Part shown: one piece after another, positions 12,215 to 24,510 of the stretch | How positions within the stretch are numbered: position 1 is the stretch's first letter | Layout: every line of letters starts with the position of its first letter | Assembly (NCBI GenBank): GCA_003255025.1 | Contig: QANY01006259.1 | Coordinates: forward strand, 1,729,664 to 1,793,663 | Direction of reading: 5' to 3' | Source: Datisca glomerata | Lineage: Eukaryota > Streptophyta > Magnoliopsida > Cucurbitales > Datiscaceae | DNA: 64,000 nucleotides | Made by a program: the position numbers and the translations under genes | Notes under the pieces: model-generated | What the model saw: only the letters and a program-made list of their open reading frames with translations | Databases searched by the model: none | What the model was told of the DNA's origin: nothing

Positions 12215-13962
12215 TGTTGGATCGGGTTTTAAAATTTGATGAAAAATAAATTAATCACAAACGTTTCGTGATAAAAAATTACAACAATCATTTAATCATA
12301 TTAAATATAAAATATTTTATATGATCATGCATATTTAGATAAACGTATTTAGAATAGGTAGAAACAATTTTATACATTTCTTGTATCAGAGAAATTCTGA
12401 CTTGCTGGAATCTTTTTTATCATCCCACGTTCTTCGTTCTTTGGGATATGTAGAATTTGAATCAATTTTCACACCAACAACCACTCGTAGGATTCAGAAG
12501 TATTTCTCACAAGAATGTCTTCAGGAATTGATTGTGGGCTCTCAAACCAACAAAGGAAGAAAAAATAATTTTTTTCAGAATTTACACATATACCCTTATA
12601 TTGTAAATTACCGAAATTCACCATCTCCCTACACTGCTTATGCAAATTTTAAATTTCCCCTAGAGCCGATATTGTGTCCAAATTCATGAATCTAAATTGA
12701 TAAATTAAATTGATCTCTACCAATTAATTAATTAATTTCTTTTCTTTACTAATTATCTAATAATTAGAAAGTAATAAATTAATTAATTTTAATTTTAATT
12801 TTGCACTTCACTACTTTAGTGATGACATCAATCGCATATGGGTTCGGGAAGTGTATCTTGGTCCAAAACACATTTTTGGTCCAACTGATGTTGTTTTCAT
12901 TCATATCCTTATGAGCTACTCCTGAAACCGAATTGATCCACATGGATAAAGCTATAAGATTCAAATACTCTGTGATTTTTTCTCCATAAATTTCTAACCT
13001 ATTTAATCATAACATCGTACGACTCTACTAAATGTCTGATGCCGAATCAACTCTTAATTTATGCGCGTTACATTTTCTGTTGGTTAAATAAACACTTTTA
13101 TTTCACGATCCATAAAATATTTTAACATATTACCCTTCGTGAATATCAGTAACAAGGGTGGGATGTAAAATTATCATTTTACCCCTCTCGTTATTATTTA
13201 CTTAGCTCCTTTATTGACTGTGAATAAGAAATACATATCAGTGAAGTATCTGGTACAGTTCACAATGTTTTATTCAATGACTCGTGACATCGAGTACCTG
13301 GCCAAGTTTATTTATTCACACACTCATCAATAAAGCATAATGTGATATTGTTTCTTTTGTAATCTTACCACAAATTCCATATCTGTGAATCACGCAACTC
13401 CTATATAGTTGAATCACGATCCCAATAGTCCAGGTATTGTCCAACAATTTGAACTCACTCTTTTGATGTATCAAAGATCACAACTAACTAGGTCAAGTTT
13501 TGTATTCACTTCAGGATTAAGGTAATTATGAAAATACTCTTAAGGTGTAACGATTAGATTTAGAGCTAGATAAATGGTTTTGCTCTAAACTAATTTGTTA
13601 CTGGTCTATTCAACATATTCCTTAACATGTTTAGGTCAGCTATTAGAGTCTCTACTCCCATGCCCCAAGACAGACATCATTTGGTTTAACTTAAATGTCA
13701 TAATTGGGCTCGATTGCGCAGTCGATCATAAGACTACAAATAACATTCTCAACTATTTCAGAAGAGTTTATCTTGATGAGCCATCTGTCTTTACACTTCT
13801 AACGTTGATAATTGTTCCAGGACTTAAGTAAATTATAAACACACTTTAATTAAAGGAAAACTTTCATTTATTTATTAAATTCAGTAATACAAACATGTCA
13901 GAGAAATAACTAAATAATCATAAATAGTTATTACACCCTACTTCATGTACATGATTCCAAAA
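12215..13962 (-). repeat. A1 5' LTR (right)
   Basis: The LTR starts TGTTGGATC at 12215. Its last bases (ccaaaa) are a decayed version of the CA end seen at 6700, and the TAACC target duplication follows directly. Words from the left LTR appear in the same order, including 'accactcgtaggattcagaagt' and 'cccttcgtgaatatcagtaaca'. Confidence 0.85.
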
Positions 13963-13967
13963 TAACC

Positions 13968-14085
13968 TACATTCTCATGATAATTTTCTTTACCACAGGT
14001 GTACTTGGAGAAGTGAAAAAACAATCATTCTTAGCGACCTGTGACAGGTACACTTAGAGTTGAGATATGTTCAATCCTAAACAAC
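13968..14085. repeat. Tandem array of ~112-bp units, right part
   Basis: About one further unit of the array at 3381-4211 follows the A1 target duplication. It holds the same word order (catgataattttctttaccacaggtgtac, cgacctgtgacagg, gagatatgtt). It joins the left part in register if A1 and one TAACC are removed. Confidence 0.8.
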
Positions 14086-14614
14086 CATTGATAGGTGCTT
14101 TGTAATGTTTTGTCATGAGTGAAGCTTATTATGAGTCATCAAATTTTTGAATAGAAAGGTAGTCACAAGAATGCTAAGTGATTATGTGAAACCATCTTTT
14201 CCATTCGTCGTTCACTTATTTAGCTCTAACAACACACACAAAGGTACTAGTATATTATGCAACCCTTCTTCTTCTTAACTTTGTCCTTGATCCGATGCAC
14301 ATAGGTTGATAACTCTTCATTCATCCCTTTTGGTTCTCTCCCAAAGTCTAGGATACTCACTTTTTCTCTTGACACAAAGAATGTGACGTGATAGATGAAA
14401 GTCGTTTTTGCTCATGTCAGAACTGACCTCGTTGTTGCTTTGGAATCATGTGTGTCATCATAAGCCATTGTCATGAGTAAATTTCCATATGAAGGTATGG
14501 TAGTATGAATCGCCTATCGTGGGAGATGTCACCAACATGGTGTGTTAACACGAGAGCCTACTGTCAATTGGCCCTAGGTGTGCGTGCACGTCATGAATGT
14601 ACTAGTGTGAAAGA
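14086..14614. other. Unassigned spacer left of B1
   Basis: No gene, RNA or repeat terminus is recognisable. A 64-codon plus-strand frame at 14505-14699 runs into the B1 LTR and has no family signature. Confidence 0.3.
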
Positions 14615-15780
14615 TGTTGGGAATAGTGCCTCAAAGCATGTGTTTAGACATTTTAATATGAAATTACATTTTTCTTATAATTGTTCTATTGTTGAATAAT
14701 TAATTATATGTAATTAATAAATTAAATTATTTAACGTAATTTTCAAAAATTACAATTAAATAATGTTATTGATTAATTTTGTTTTGATAGATAAGTGAGA
14801 CATGATATTTGATTTATGAAATTAAATAATATTAAATCACTATGAGATAATGATTTGATTTGGTTTATCTAATATGTTAATTAACAGATAAGATAATTGA
14901 TTGAGAAATCAAATAAGTTAATTTAGAATTAATAGATATCTAGCTATTTATCTGATTAAAATAAATAATAAATTTGAAAAACTGCCATGAGACATATTGG
15001 ACTGCCACAAGTTAATCGCTGATTTTGAATCAGAGATTGACATGGCTACTACTAGTGTCACGTGGCACTATATTGGACACGTTGCACACTATAGTTCCTC
15101 ATGACACTATAGTGGTGTCGTGAGTCATCAGTGTTGTGAGTCATCAGTGTCGTGAGGCATTGTGGCTCTTCACGGCACATTGCAGTGCCGTGTGACACTA
15201 CAGTATTACTCAAGTATAGTGCGTCCCATTGTGACCCACTCTAATGGCACATTTGTAATTAGTTTATTAATTTACGTAAATCCCTAAAAAATCTGATGAG
15301 CCTTGACCTAGAAGATATATATTGATATTATTCTATTGGTCTCAATGCTGCAAGTACAATCAATGTGCAATTGTGTAATTAAAGGTTAATCAAAAAGCTA
15401 TGTGAGTTTTCCTAATTCTCTTAGAGTTTTGTCTCACAATAGTCCTTCTCTGAAATCTCTAGATCTTATGTGTTGAGTACATATAGAGACAAAAAAGCGT
15501 CTTTGGTTTATTCTATTTGAGGATTGACTTGGAAGATCTTGGTGTGGATCTTGCAGTTTGTTGTTCGTGAGATTACAAGTTCATTGTTTGCAAGGACGCT
15601 TGATAGATTACAAGAGGTATGATTCTTATCTTTGTATGTCTTAGATTTAATGTATAGATATATAATGGATCCAATCTGAAAAATTATTTTTTATTTAAAA
15701 ATTTTTCATCTTTGGGATCTGTGACAATGAGATCATTGATCATTTTATAAATTTTAAAAAAATCACCACTGATTCCAACA
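14615..15780 (+). repeat. B1 5' LTR with ~1-kb deletion
   Basis: It starts TGTTGGGAATAGTGCC and ends CCAACA before the primer site. At 1166 bp it is about 1 kb shorter than its partner. The sequence jumps near 14700 from the equivalent of about 22457 to about 23443 in the 3' LTR, with short AT-rich homology at the junction. The solo LTR of the same family keeps most of the missing part, so this is a deletion and not an insertion in the partner. Confidence 0.85.
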
Positions 15781-15782
15781 AT

Positions 15783-15795
15783 TGGTATAAGAGCC
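15783..15795 (+). other. B1 primer-binding site
   Basis: TGGTATAAGAGCC lies two bases after the LTR. It is a one- to two-base variant of the initiator tRNA-Met primer site used by plant copia elements. Confidence 0.8.
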
Positions 15796-17972
15796 GTCTT
15801 TATATATGTATAAATTAAATGTTGTGTGAGTTTCTTGCATTATTCATTATATATGTTGATATTTATGAATCAATGGATGGTTATATTTCTTGAATGCATA
15901 TATGCTGATGAATCGTTAATTGTATGGTGACTTTTGGGTTAGGCTTTGTTCTTTATTTTTCTTTAGATCTTGTGTAAGCTGATCGGGGCGTAAGAATTTT
16001 TGTATTTTTTATTTTGAATATCATGATGTAAAAATTATGTAAGGGAGAAGATGAAGAATGCACGAGATGAAAGAGGAGATGAAAAGAGAAATAGGAATTA
16101 AGAATTCTAGCGTCGGCACCGGCAAAGTGGTTGCCAGCACTGGTGCCGCAGGCTTTTGATGGCACCGGCATCGCCAAGAGAGACGTCGGTGGTTGACCAA
16201 CAGCGGTGGCAGCGGTCGGAGTGTCCACTACCACCACCAGCGGTAATCATTGTGATTGCCAGTGTATGTTTCGTTGATCGCTAATACCGTGTTACCCTAT
16301 CCCTACGATGCTTCGCGAAAACCCAAACCTATCATTTATCTTTTAATTTTGAATTTTGAATTTTTTGAAATTTTAAGAGGATTGTTATCCATTTCAAATT
16401 TTCAAAAATTAAAATTAATTAATTGATTGGGCTTGACCTAAGATTGATGAGTCATCAAATTATTTTTTGAGTAATCAAATTCAATTAATTTTAATTAATA
16501 TGATTATTTAATTAGAAAAAATAGTTTATCCTAATTAAAAGGGTTTTGATCAAAGATTATGAAGATGGACCTTTGGTGGAGAATGCGCTATTTTGGAAAT
16601 ATGTATTGTTACAGTCCTCTTTGTAATTATTTCTAATTTTCAAAAGTCAAATTTTAGAAATACTCAATAATTACTCAGTTCATCAGTCATTTATTTATTC
16701 ATTGCTTGTATTTATTTAAATAAATATTTATTGATTTGATGATAACATGATCATGAATTAGTTGAACACATGTCATACATTAAAGGGAGAACTACAAAAA
16801 TGACCCCTTTCCCAGCTCAAGTTGTAAACATGTCAAGAAATTTTTTTTATTGCAAAAATGACTGAAATACAGTAAATAATTTATTTACCACTGTGTAAGT
16901 TCAGTAAATAAATATTTACTATGGCCATATTCTGCTATGTATGCAAATAAAAAAATTTCGGCGATTTTTGCAATTCCACCCCCGAAATCTACCTTTTCCT
17001 GCTATTTTCCCTACATGAAACCCCACACAGTTTTAGTTTTTTATGCATCTCATCGGTAGAAACATGATTGATTAAGACTCTCCTAATATGTTTATATGAA
17101 TTGCTTTGGGAAATCAATTCCATATAAACTGCTAAGTTTTAATTAGTTAAACTTGGTAATCATACCACTCTAGAGGTCTTAATAACATTTAGGATAATAG
17201 ACTTTATTAAAAGAGTTTTATTAAAGTTTGATGAATGTAATTAATTAGTTTTTCTAAGTTCATCTAATTTTAACTTAGGCTTTTTAGAATGTTAAATAAA
17301 CTTAGACCAATAAGATTGGATTAATAATTAATTTTCCATTCATAGAGTAGTTTAACTAATAATTATTTTGGAATTAATTGATTATTTAAACGAAAACACA
17401 TTAATATAAAATGGTGAATGGGAGTAGATTGACATGTCAATGTAACCTATTATCTCTATTATTAGTACAACACGGTGAGATACAGAGAGAGTCTCGAGAT
17501 GGCTTTGTTTTCATCCCTCTAAGAGGTTTCGAACTGTATCAATATCAAGGTTGAATTTCTTAAGAAAATATGACTAATTAATGTAGTTTAGACTTGACCG
17601 GCCCTAAAGCGGCATATTCTAAATCAAGTCATGGAATCTGAAATAGTGGGTTACACTGACAAAATCACAATTAAGTTTTGAGTGAATAATTGTGAATTGA
17701 CTAAATTAGTCATACCTTACTGTTAAAAGAGAAAATATGAGATATTTTGTGTTTTAATTAATAAGGTTGAGAATATCTCATAGATAGTTTAAAATTAACC
17801 TGACCGACCATAAGGTGGCACATTAATTGTTAAGTTGTCTTATCGTAGATTAGTAATTGTTAAGTTTACGTGTCTAATATGTTGCATTCATGCATCACCT
17901 TTACTTTCTGAATCTCTTGATATTTATTTCAATTATATTGAATTATGTATGTTTTATTTTTCAGTTATTATT
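15796..17972 (+). other. B1 untranslated leader
   Basis: About 2.2 kb lies between the primer site and the gag start. It is AT-rich apart from a GC-rich island at about 16100-16260, and contains the MITE described below. It holds no convincing open frame. The minus-strand frame at 15953-16237 lies over the GC-rich island and has no family signature. Confidence 0.6.
16785..17011. mobile_element. Probable Mutator-like MITE
   Basis: A 227-bp segment is flanked by 9-bp near-identical repeats, TACATTAAA at 16776-16784 and TACATGAAA at 17012-17020. Its ends form a partial inverted repeat: GGGAGAACTACAAAAATGAC at the left, and GGGAAAATAGCAGGAAAAGG read from the right end on the minus strand. A 9-bp duplication and GGGA-type ends fit Mutator-like elements. 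It has no coding capacity. The inverted repeat is only about 60% matched, so the call is tentative. Confidence 0.45.
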
Positions 17973-18510
17973 ATGTCTACCATGGACAACCATATTACTG
18001 CTTTATTCGCGCTTGAAAAACATAATGGTGATAACTTTATAAGATGGAAATCAAATTCGAATTTGATGCTAATATGTGAGAGAGTTTGTTTTTACTGAAT
18101 GTTCTGAGAATCCCGTTGCCAATGCCCTTAAGAATGCTAGAGACAAGTTTTATGCTTGGAACATGGATTCAAGGGCTACAATTGATGTTCTGAAAACGTT
18201 GCAATTCAACAAAACCCCAACTGTTGAATGAGCTGCAGACTTTTGAGTCACTCAACAAGAGTATAACCAAAGAGTACGAGGGAAATGTTGCTGAGGAAAA
18301 TCCTTCTTCTAATGTTGTTAAGAACAATAAAAGGAAGAAGAACAATGGTAAGGATAAGAGTAAGAACAAAAGAGGAAAGAAAGTCAAAAAGTCACCAAAG
18401 GCCATGAAGAACAAAGGAGACATCAAACCGAAGGGAAAGTGTTTCCACTGTGGAGTTGAAGGTCAGTGGAAGAGAACTGTAGCAAGTATCTCTCCGAGCT
18501 GAAAAGTAAA
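17973..18510 (+). pseudogene. B1 gag remnant
   Basis: The ATG at 17973 opens MSTMDNHITALFALEKHNG, a typical copia gag start with the following W-K block (FIRWKSNSNLML). A stop follows at 18098. The central gag domain is missing: the text jumps near 18225 to the C-terminal LNELQTFESLNKS segment. A Lys-rich tail and a zinc knuckle (CFHCGVEGQWKR, with the conserved His replaced by Gln) follow. A one-base shift then leads into the protease frame at 18466. Confidence 0.8.
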
Positions 18511-21500
18511 GATAAATGTGATTTATTTGTACTTGAAGCTTGTTTAGTGGAATATGATTTGTCATCCTGGATATTAGACTCCGGAGCCACTAACTATATA
18601 TGTTCTTCTTTACAAATTCTTAATTCATCAAGGGAGATGGTTGATGGTGAGGTGATAATGAGAGTTGGCAGTGGTGCGCTCGTGTCAGCAAAAGCATTTG
18701 AGATAGTCCGTTTAAGGGTTGGAAATAATTTTCTTATTTTGAACAATGCTTATTTTATTCCCAATTTTTTAAGAAATTTGATTTCGTTATCGTTACTGCA
18801 TGAAAAATTATTTGATATTTCTTTTGTTATTAATCAGTGTATTATTTCAAAGAATGGATTCAATATTTGTCATGTAAAAGTTTCAAATGGACTGTATATG
18901 CTTAAACTGAATGAACGTGCATTAAATATTTATAATTTTTTAAAGTAGCAAATCCTAAAAGTAACAAAAGACAAAGAGTTTCTCTTGATGATGACACGTA
19001 TCTATGACATATTAGGTTAGGACATATTAATCTAGATAGACTAAACCGGTTAACAAATCATGATGTTTTGAGAGAACTAAAAGTTGAGACTCTTCTAGTT
19101 TGAGAATCTTGTGTAGAGGGTAAAATGACCAAGAGACTTTTTTCTGAAAATGGCCAAAGAGCCAAAGAACCACTTGAGCTTGTACATAATGATGTATATG
19201 GATCGATCAATGTACAAGCTAGAGGTGGGTATGAGTATTTCATCACATTTATTGAAATTACTCTAGATATGGTTATACTTACCTAATGCATAGAAAGTTT
19301 GAAATTTTTGGAAAGTTTAAAGACTTCAAAGTTGAAGCTAAAAAACAATTAGGTAAATCTTTGAAAATACTTCGATCAGATTGAGGTGGTGAGTACTTAA
19401 ATTTAGAATTTAAGGATTACCTGTTCGAGTATGGCATTCTATCTCAACTCACAGCATTTGAAACGCCACAATAAAATGGTATTTCAGAAAGGAGAAACTG
19501 AACTCTATTGGATATGGTTAGGTCGATTTTAAGCTACTCATCACTACCACTCACATTCTAGGAATATGCACTTCAAACGGCAACCTACATTTTGAATGTA
19601 GTACCTTATAAGTCTATAAGCAAGACACTTTTAGAGTTATGAAATGGCTCCAAACCTAGTTTACATCATTTCTGTATATGGGGGTGTCCAGCTCACGTTC
19701 TCAGACCCAAGACTGGAAAGTTAGACTCAATGTCTGAAGTGTGTATGGCTATGCTCTACAAATAACAGGTGGGTACTTTTATAGTCACAAGGATCAAAAT
19801 ATGTTTATATCGACAAATGTCACTTTCCTTGACACGACTATATGAAAAAATACAAACCACAGAGCAAAGTAGTTTTTGAAGAATTAGCATCCGATGAGAT
19901 CAGACCACCTTCATCATTAACTGATAAACGACAATATACATAAACTATTGTTATTGTTCAGGAAACCCCGGTGCAATGTCGTAGTGGGAGAGTTGTAAGA
20001 CAACCTATTCACTATGTACTAGAGGCACATGTCCTAGTATCTGACACTAATAAGGACGATCCATTAACCTTTAAACAGGAGATGGAAGATCCTGAAAATG
20101 ATAAATGGCAAGATGCCATGAACCAAGAAATGGAATCAGTGTATTCCAATTCTGTTTGGAAACTTGTAGATCCACCTAAAGATGCCAGGCCAATGTGGAT
20201 ATAAATGGATCTTCAAGAAGAAAAGAGGTGCAGATGGGAAAGTATAAACTTTCAAGGCATGGCTGGTAACCAAAGTCTATACAAAAGTGAATGAGTTGAT
20301 TATGAAGAGACATTTTCTCTCGTTGCCACGCTAAAATCCATTCACATCCTGTTATCCATAGCCACTAGTTTAGACTATGAAATATGGAAAATGGATGTCT
20401 ATACAGCTTTTCTAAATGGCTCTCTTGAAGAAAGCATCTATATGATGCAACCAGAAGGATTCATGAAAAATGGGCACGATCAGAAAGTATGCAACCAGAA
20501 GGGTTTACAGATTGAAGCAAGCATTTAAATCTTGGAATCTTATCTTTGATGAAATTATTAAATCGTATGGCTTCGAGAAAAATGTTGAAGATGCTTGTAT
20601 TTATAAATAAATCAAAGATAAGATAGTGGTTTTCTTAGTTCTTTATGTAGACGATATTCTACTCATTGGGAATGATGTATAAACTTTTTCGAAAGTAAAA
20701 AAGTGGTTTGCTGAGAAAATCCAAATGAAAGATTTAGGAGAGGTGAGCTATGTTCTAGGCATCCAAATCCTAAGGGATATAAAGAACAAGCTCTTGTCAT
20801 TTTCCCATACATCTTATATAGATAAGGTGCTGGGGAGATTCTCTATAAAAAATTTCATGAAATGCCAACTACCGACTAGACATGGAATTGTCCTTTCCAA
20901 TGAGCAGTGTCCTAAGACACCTCAGGAGGAAAAGGATATGAGAAAGGCTCCTCATGCTTCAGCTGTTGGTAGTCTCATGTATGTAATGTTGTGTACGAGA
21001 CCAGACATCCATTATGCAGTAAAAATTGTCAGTCATTATCAATCAAATCCTAGTTTAGAACATTGGATTTCAGTAAAGCACACTGGATATACTGATTTGA
21101 TATCCTAGTTTAGAACATTGGATTTCAGTAAAGCACATTAGGAATTATATGTTTGTTTATCCAGGTGGAGACCTAAACCCCACTAGATATACTGATCTAA
21201 TATACAATCAGATAGGGACAGTCAAAAGTCAATGTTTGGATCAGTATTCACCCTAGGTGGAGGAGCTATAGTCTAAAAAGGTATTAAACAAACCAGTATT
21301 GTACATTCCACTATGGAAGCCAAATATATAACGACTTGTGAAGCTGTAAAAAAAGTGGTATTGCTGAGAAAGTTTTATACTGATCTGGAAGTAGTCTGGA
21401 TATGGACAAGCCATTTATCTTGTACTGTGACAACTAGAGGTGTAAACAGTTCAGTTCGATGCGGTTTAGCATGTTTTAACTAACTACAAATATGGTTTAT

Positions 21501-22340
21501 CAAAAATAGGAACCGAATCGAACCGTTCAGAATAAATAAACCGCGCCAAACCGAATCGTCAAAATTTTTTCTAAACCGCACCGAACTGGTTCAAACTAGT
21601 AAAATAAACAAAATAAGTTCTATTGAAAACAAACAAGTCTTAGTTTGAACAATTTCCTGAAAACGTAAATTTTCATGTGGAAACAGAGGAGAAAGAATTT
21701 AGATATTCTAATCCAAAGTTCTATTAATTGATTATAAATACAATCAGAAAACAATAAAATCCTCATAAATATTAGAAAATTCATAAGAAACAAAAAAACA
21801 AAATACAAACTAAAAAACTAAAATACAAACGAGTCTAAGAGAGAGAGAGAGAGTAAGGAAGTGGTGAAAATGTTTATGGATTAGGGTTAGGGTATTGTGA
21901 AAATCTCTTATATATTGAATATGTGGTTCGGTTGGTTTCGGTGTGGTTTCTTCATAAAAATCGCAAACCGAACTGAACCATGGACTTATCATATATCAGG
22001 GACCGAATCGAATCGTCTAAAATGTTGAGACTGACCGAACCGCATCGGTTCTATCCGGTTCGGTCGATTCCTCAGTTTCAACGGTTTTTATTACACCCCT
22101 AGTGACAACAGTGGGGTGATAGCTAATTCCAAATAACCAAGAAGTCACAAGAGGGGCAAACGCATTGAGAGGAAATATCATCTTGTAAGAGAGATTGTGC
22201 ATCGAGGGGATGTGACTCTTATGATTATGCGTCGGATCAGAACCTGGCTGATCCTTTTACCAAGACACTTCCTACTAAGTCATTTAAGGGACATGTGCTC
22301 AATATGGAGTTAAGAGAGATGCCATATTTGCTTTAGGGTA
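18466..22340 (+). pseudogene. B1 pol remnant (protease-integrase-RT-RNase H)
   Basis: Protease at about 18560 keeps the catalytic motif (SWILDSGATNYI). The GAG-pre-integrase block at about 19015-19090 reads RLGHINLDRLNRL across shifts. Integrase at about 19100-19720 contains ELVHNDVYG and an ARGGYEYFITF segment. RT begins at about 20100 (DKWQDAMNQEMESVYSNSVW), with YVDD at about 20648 and MKDLGEVSYVLGIQIL at 20725. RNase H is interrupted after CDN at 21434 by the hAT-type element and resumes at 22102 with SGVIANS and HLVREIVHRGDV-like sequence. There are many stops and shifts, so it is not functional. Confidence 0.85.
21435..22101. mobile_element. hAT-type non-autonomous DNA transposon
   Basis: This 667-bp element has a perfect 8-bp target duplication, GTGACAAC at 21427-21434 and 22102-22109. 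Its terminal inverted repeats are TAGAGGTGTAA at the left and TAGGGGTGTAA at the right, read inward. Eight-bp duplications and TAGGGGTGTAA-type ends are hallmarks of plant hAT elements. Subterminal regions carry many copies of AACCGAA and its complement TTCGGTT, the kind of dispersed motif hAT transposases bind. There is no transposase gene. A GA-dinucleotide run lies at about 21838-21855. Removing the element and one duplication restores the RNase H reading CDNSGV of B1. Confidence 0.9.
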
Positions 22341-22350
22341 AGTGGGAGAT

Positions 22351-24510
22351 TATTGGGGCATAGTGCCCTCAAAGCATCTATTTAGACATTTTTAATATAA
22401 AATTAATGAAATTAGATTTTTCTTATAATTGTTCAATTGAATTATTGTTGAATAATTTATATATAAATATCTTTAAATTATATATTCATTAATGAGACTA
22501 TGATCCTGTATAAGTACAAGAGAATTAAGATCATAGATAATGAATAAAATAGTCCGTAACATATTAAAAGTATGGAATCTTTAATGAATGGTTCCTAGTA
22601 CAGTTCATTAAGCATTATGAATGCATGTGATCTAGATCCGGATAATTGATGTGGATAGACATCTTAGTGAATGTACTTTATATAATTAGATTATATAGAA
22701 TATGACCGATGTGGATTAATATCCTTATTAACTTACTGTTTATCATAAAGATATAATACACATCAAAATTGATGATCATATGTGGATCAATCTGAATCCT
22801 GAGTAGTCATGAACACCTATGCATGTCTACTGGATCTTTTGATCCACTCGCTAAGGTTGTTTGTAAAATAGGCTAGTGGCTTTTATTTTAGATATTCAGT
22901 GACATAGATTGCTGGAAACATGATCTTACAAAATTTGAAATCCAAGCTTTCCTAATGGATCGTATATTGGTTCCCTTAAGTGTTAATTCTGAAACTGAAG
23001 GGTTAGTGAGCTCAAATTTATAATACGATTATAAATTGTCCATTCACTAGTGAATTAATGGTACTTAATGATCAACAGACAATTAGAAGGGTAAACGGTA
23101 ATTTTGACCAGCTCTAATTTACGAACCAATAATTGAAGGGCAAAACTACGTGACGTGATTATATCAATGGACTACACGAGAATACTCTGTAAATATATTA
23201 TGTAATTACTAAGAGTGCAATTCCATATTTATAGTTGAGTAATAATGGAACTGACAAATAAGATTATTTAATTAAAGAGTTTAATTAATAATCTAGTTTA
23301 TTGGAGCTTAAAATTATGGGTACAAGGTGCCCAATCACCTCTATACTACACAGTCTAGGGTGTGAATATTTCAAGACATGAGAAAATGACTAAATTACGA
23401 TAGAAATTAAATTTCTGAGGAAAATATATAATTATGAGATGACTATATGTAATTAATAAATTAAGATTTAATTCCTTAAATTATTTAATGTAATTTTTAG
23501 AAATTACAATTAAATAACTTTATCAATTAATTTTGTGTAGATCGATAAGTGAGATAGAATATTTGATTTATGAAATTAAATAATATTAAATCATTATAAG
23601 ATAATGATTTGATTTGATTTATCTAATATGCTAATTAACATATAAGATAATTGATTGTGATATTAGATAAGTTAATTTTGAATTAACTGATATGTAGATA
23701 TTTATCTGATTAAAATAAAAATAAATTTAGAAAATTACCACGTGGCATATTTGGACTGCCACGTGTCAATCAGTGATTTTAAATCAGTAATTGACATGGA
23801 CTACTGTAGTGTCACATTGCACTACAGTGGACACGGGGCACACGGCACTACAGTGGTGCCGTGAGCCACAGTGGCTCTTCACGACACACTGCAGTGTCGT
23901 GTGGTAGTATAATGTTGCTCAATTGCGGTAGATCCCACTGCAATGGCACATTTATAATTAATTTATTAATTTTTATATCCTAAAAAAATCTGATGACCCT
24001 TGACTTAGAAGATATATATTGACAATATTCTTTTGACCTTAGTGTTGCAATTGCAATCAGTATGTAAATGTGTGATTAAAGGTTAATCAAAAAGCTCTGT
24101 GACTTTTTCTAATTCTCTTAGAGTTTTGTCTCACAGTAGTTCTTCTCCAAAATCTCTAGATTTCATGTGTTAAGTATATATGGAGATAAAAAGTGTCTTT
24201 GATTTATTTTACGTGCTCAAACACGTCCTAGTGTGTTTAAGGATTGACTTGGAAGATCTTGGTGGATCTTGCAGTATGTTTTTAGTGAGATTACAAATTT
24301 GTTGTTTGCAAGGACGCTTGATAGACTACAAGAGATATTATTCATATATTTGTATGTCTTAGATTTAATGTATAGATATATAACCGATGTGTTTTTCAAT
24401 TAAAAAATTTTCATCTTTGAGATCTGTACCGATGCGATCATTAATTATTTTATAATTTTTTTAAAAACCACCACCACGCCTTCCGTTTTGCATCGCCGTG
24501 GATTCTAACA
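22351..24510 (+). repeat. B1 3' LTR
   Basis: It follows the polypurine tract (AAGTGGGAGAT at about 22340-22350) and ends TCTAACA at 24510. The 2160-bp sequence is the fullest copy of the family B LTR in the window. It contains hairpin-forming 'actacagtggtgccgtg' words at about 23795-23905, corresponding to the G-box palindromes of the solo LTR. Confidence 0.85.

Larger units (their letters stand above)
4212..13962 (-). mobile_element. Copia LTR retrotransposon A1
   Basis: This is a complete but dead element. It has a 5-bp target duplication (TAACC at 4207-4211 and 13963-13967), two LTRs, a primer-binding site beside the right LTR and a polypurine tract beside the left LTR. The order gag, protease, integrase, reverse transcriptase, RNase H reads right to left on the minus strand, which is the Ty1/copia order. 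It inserted inside the 112-bp tandem array, which resumes exactly after the duplication. Coding regions are broken by many stops and shifts. Its internal region is homologous to that of A2 (47233-53264). Confidence 0.9.
14615..24510 (+). mobile_element. Copia LTR retrotransposon B1
   Basis: This element has a 5' LTR, primer site, leader, gag, protease, integrase, RT, RNase H, polypurine tract and 3' LTR in that order on the plus strand. The flanks AAAGA (14610-14614) and AAATA (24511-24515) are an imperfect target-site duplication, 4 of 5 bases. The LTRs begin TGTTGGG and TATTGGGG and end in AACA. The element is inactive, with stops and shifts throughout and two smaller elements nested in it (16785-17011 and 21435-22101). 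The solo LTR at 1235 belongs to the same family. Confidence 0.88.
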
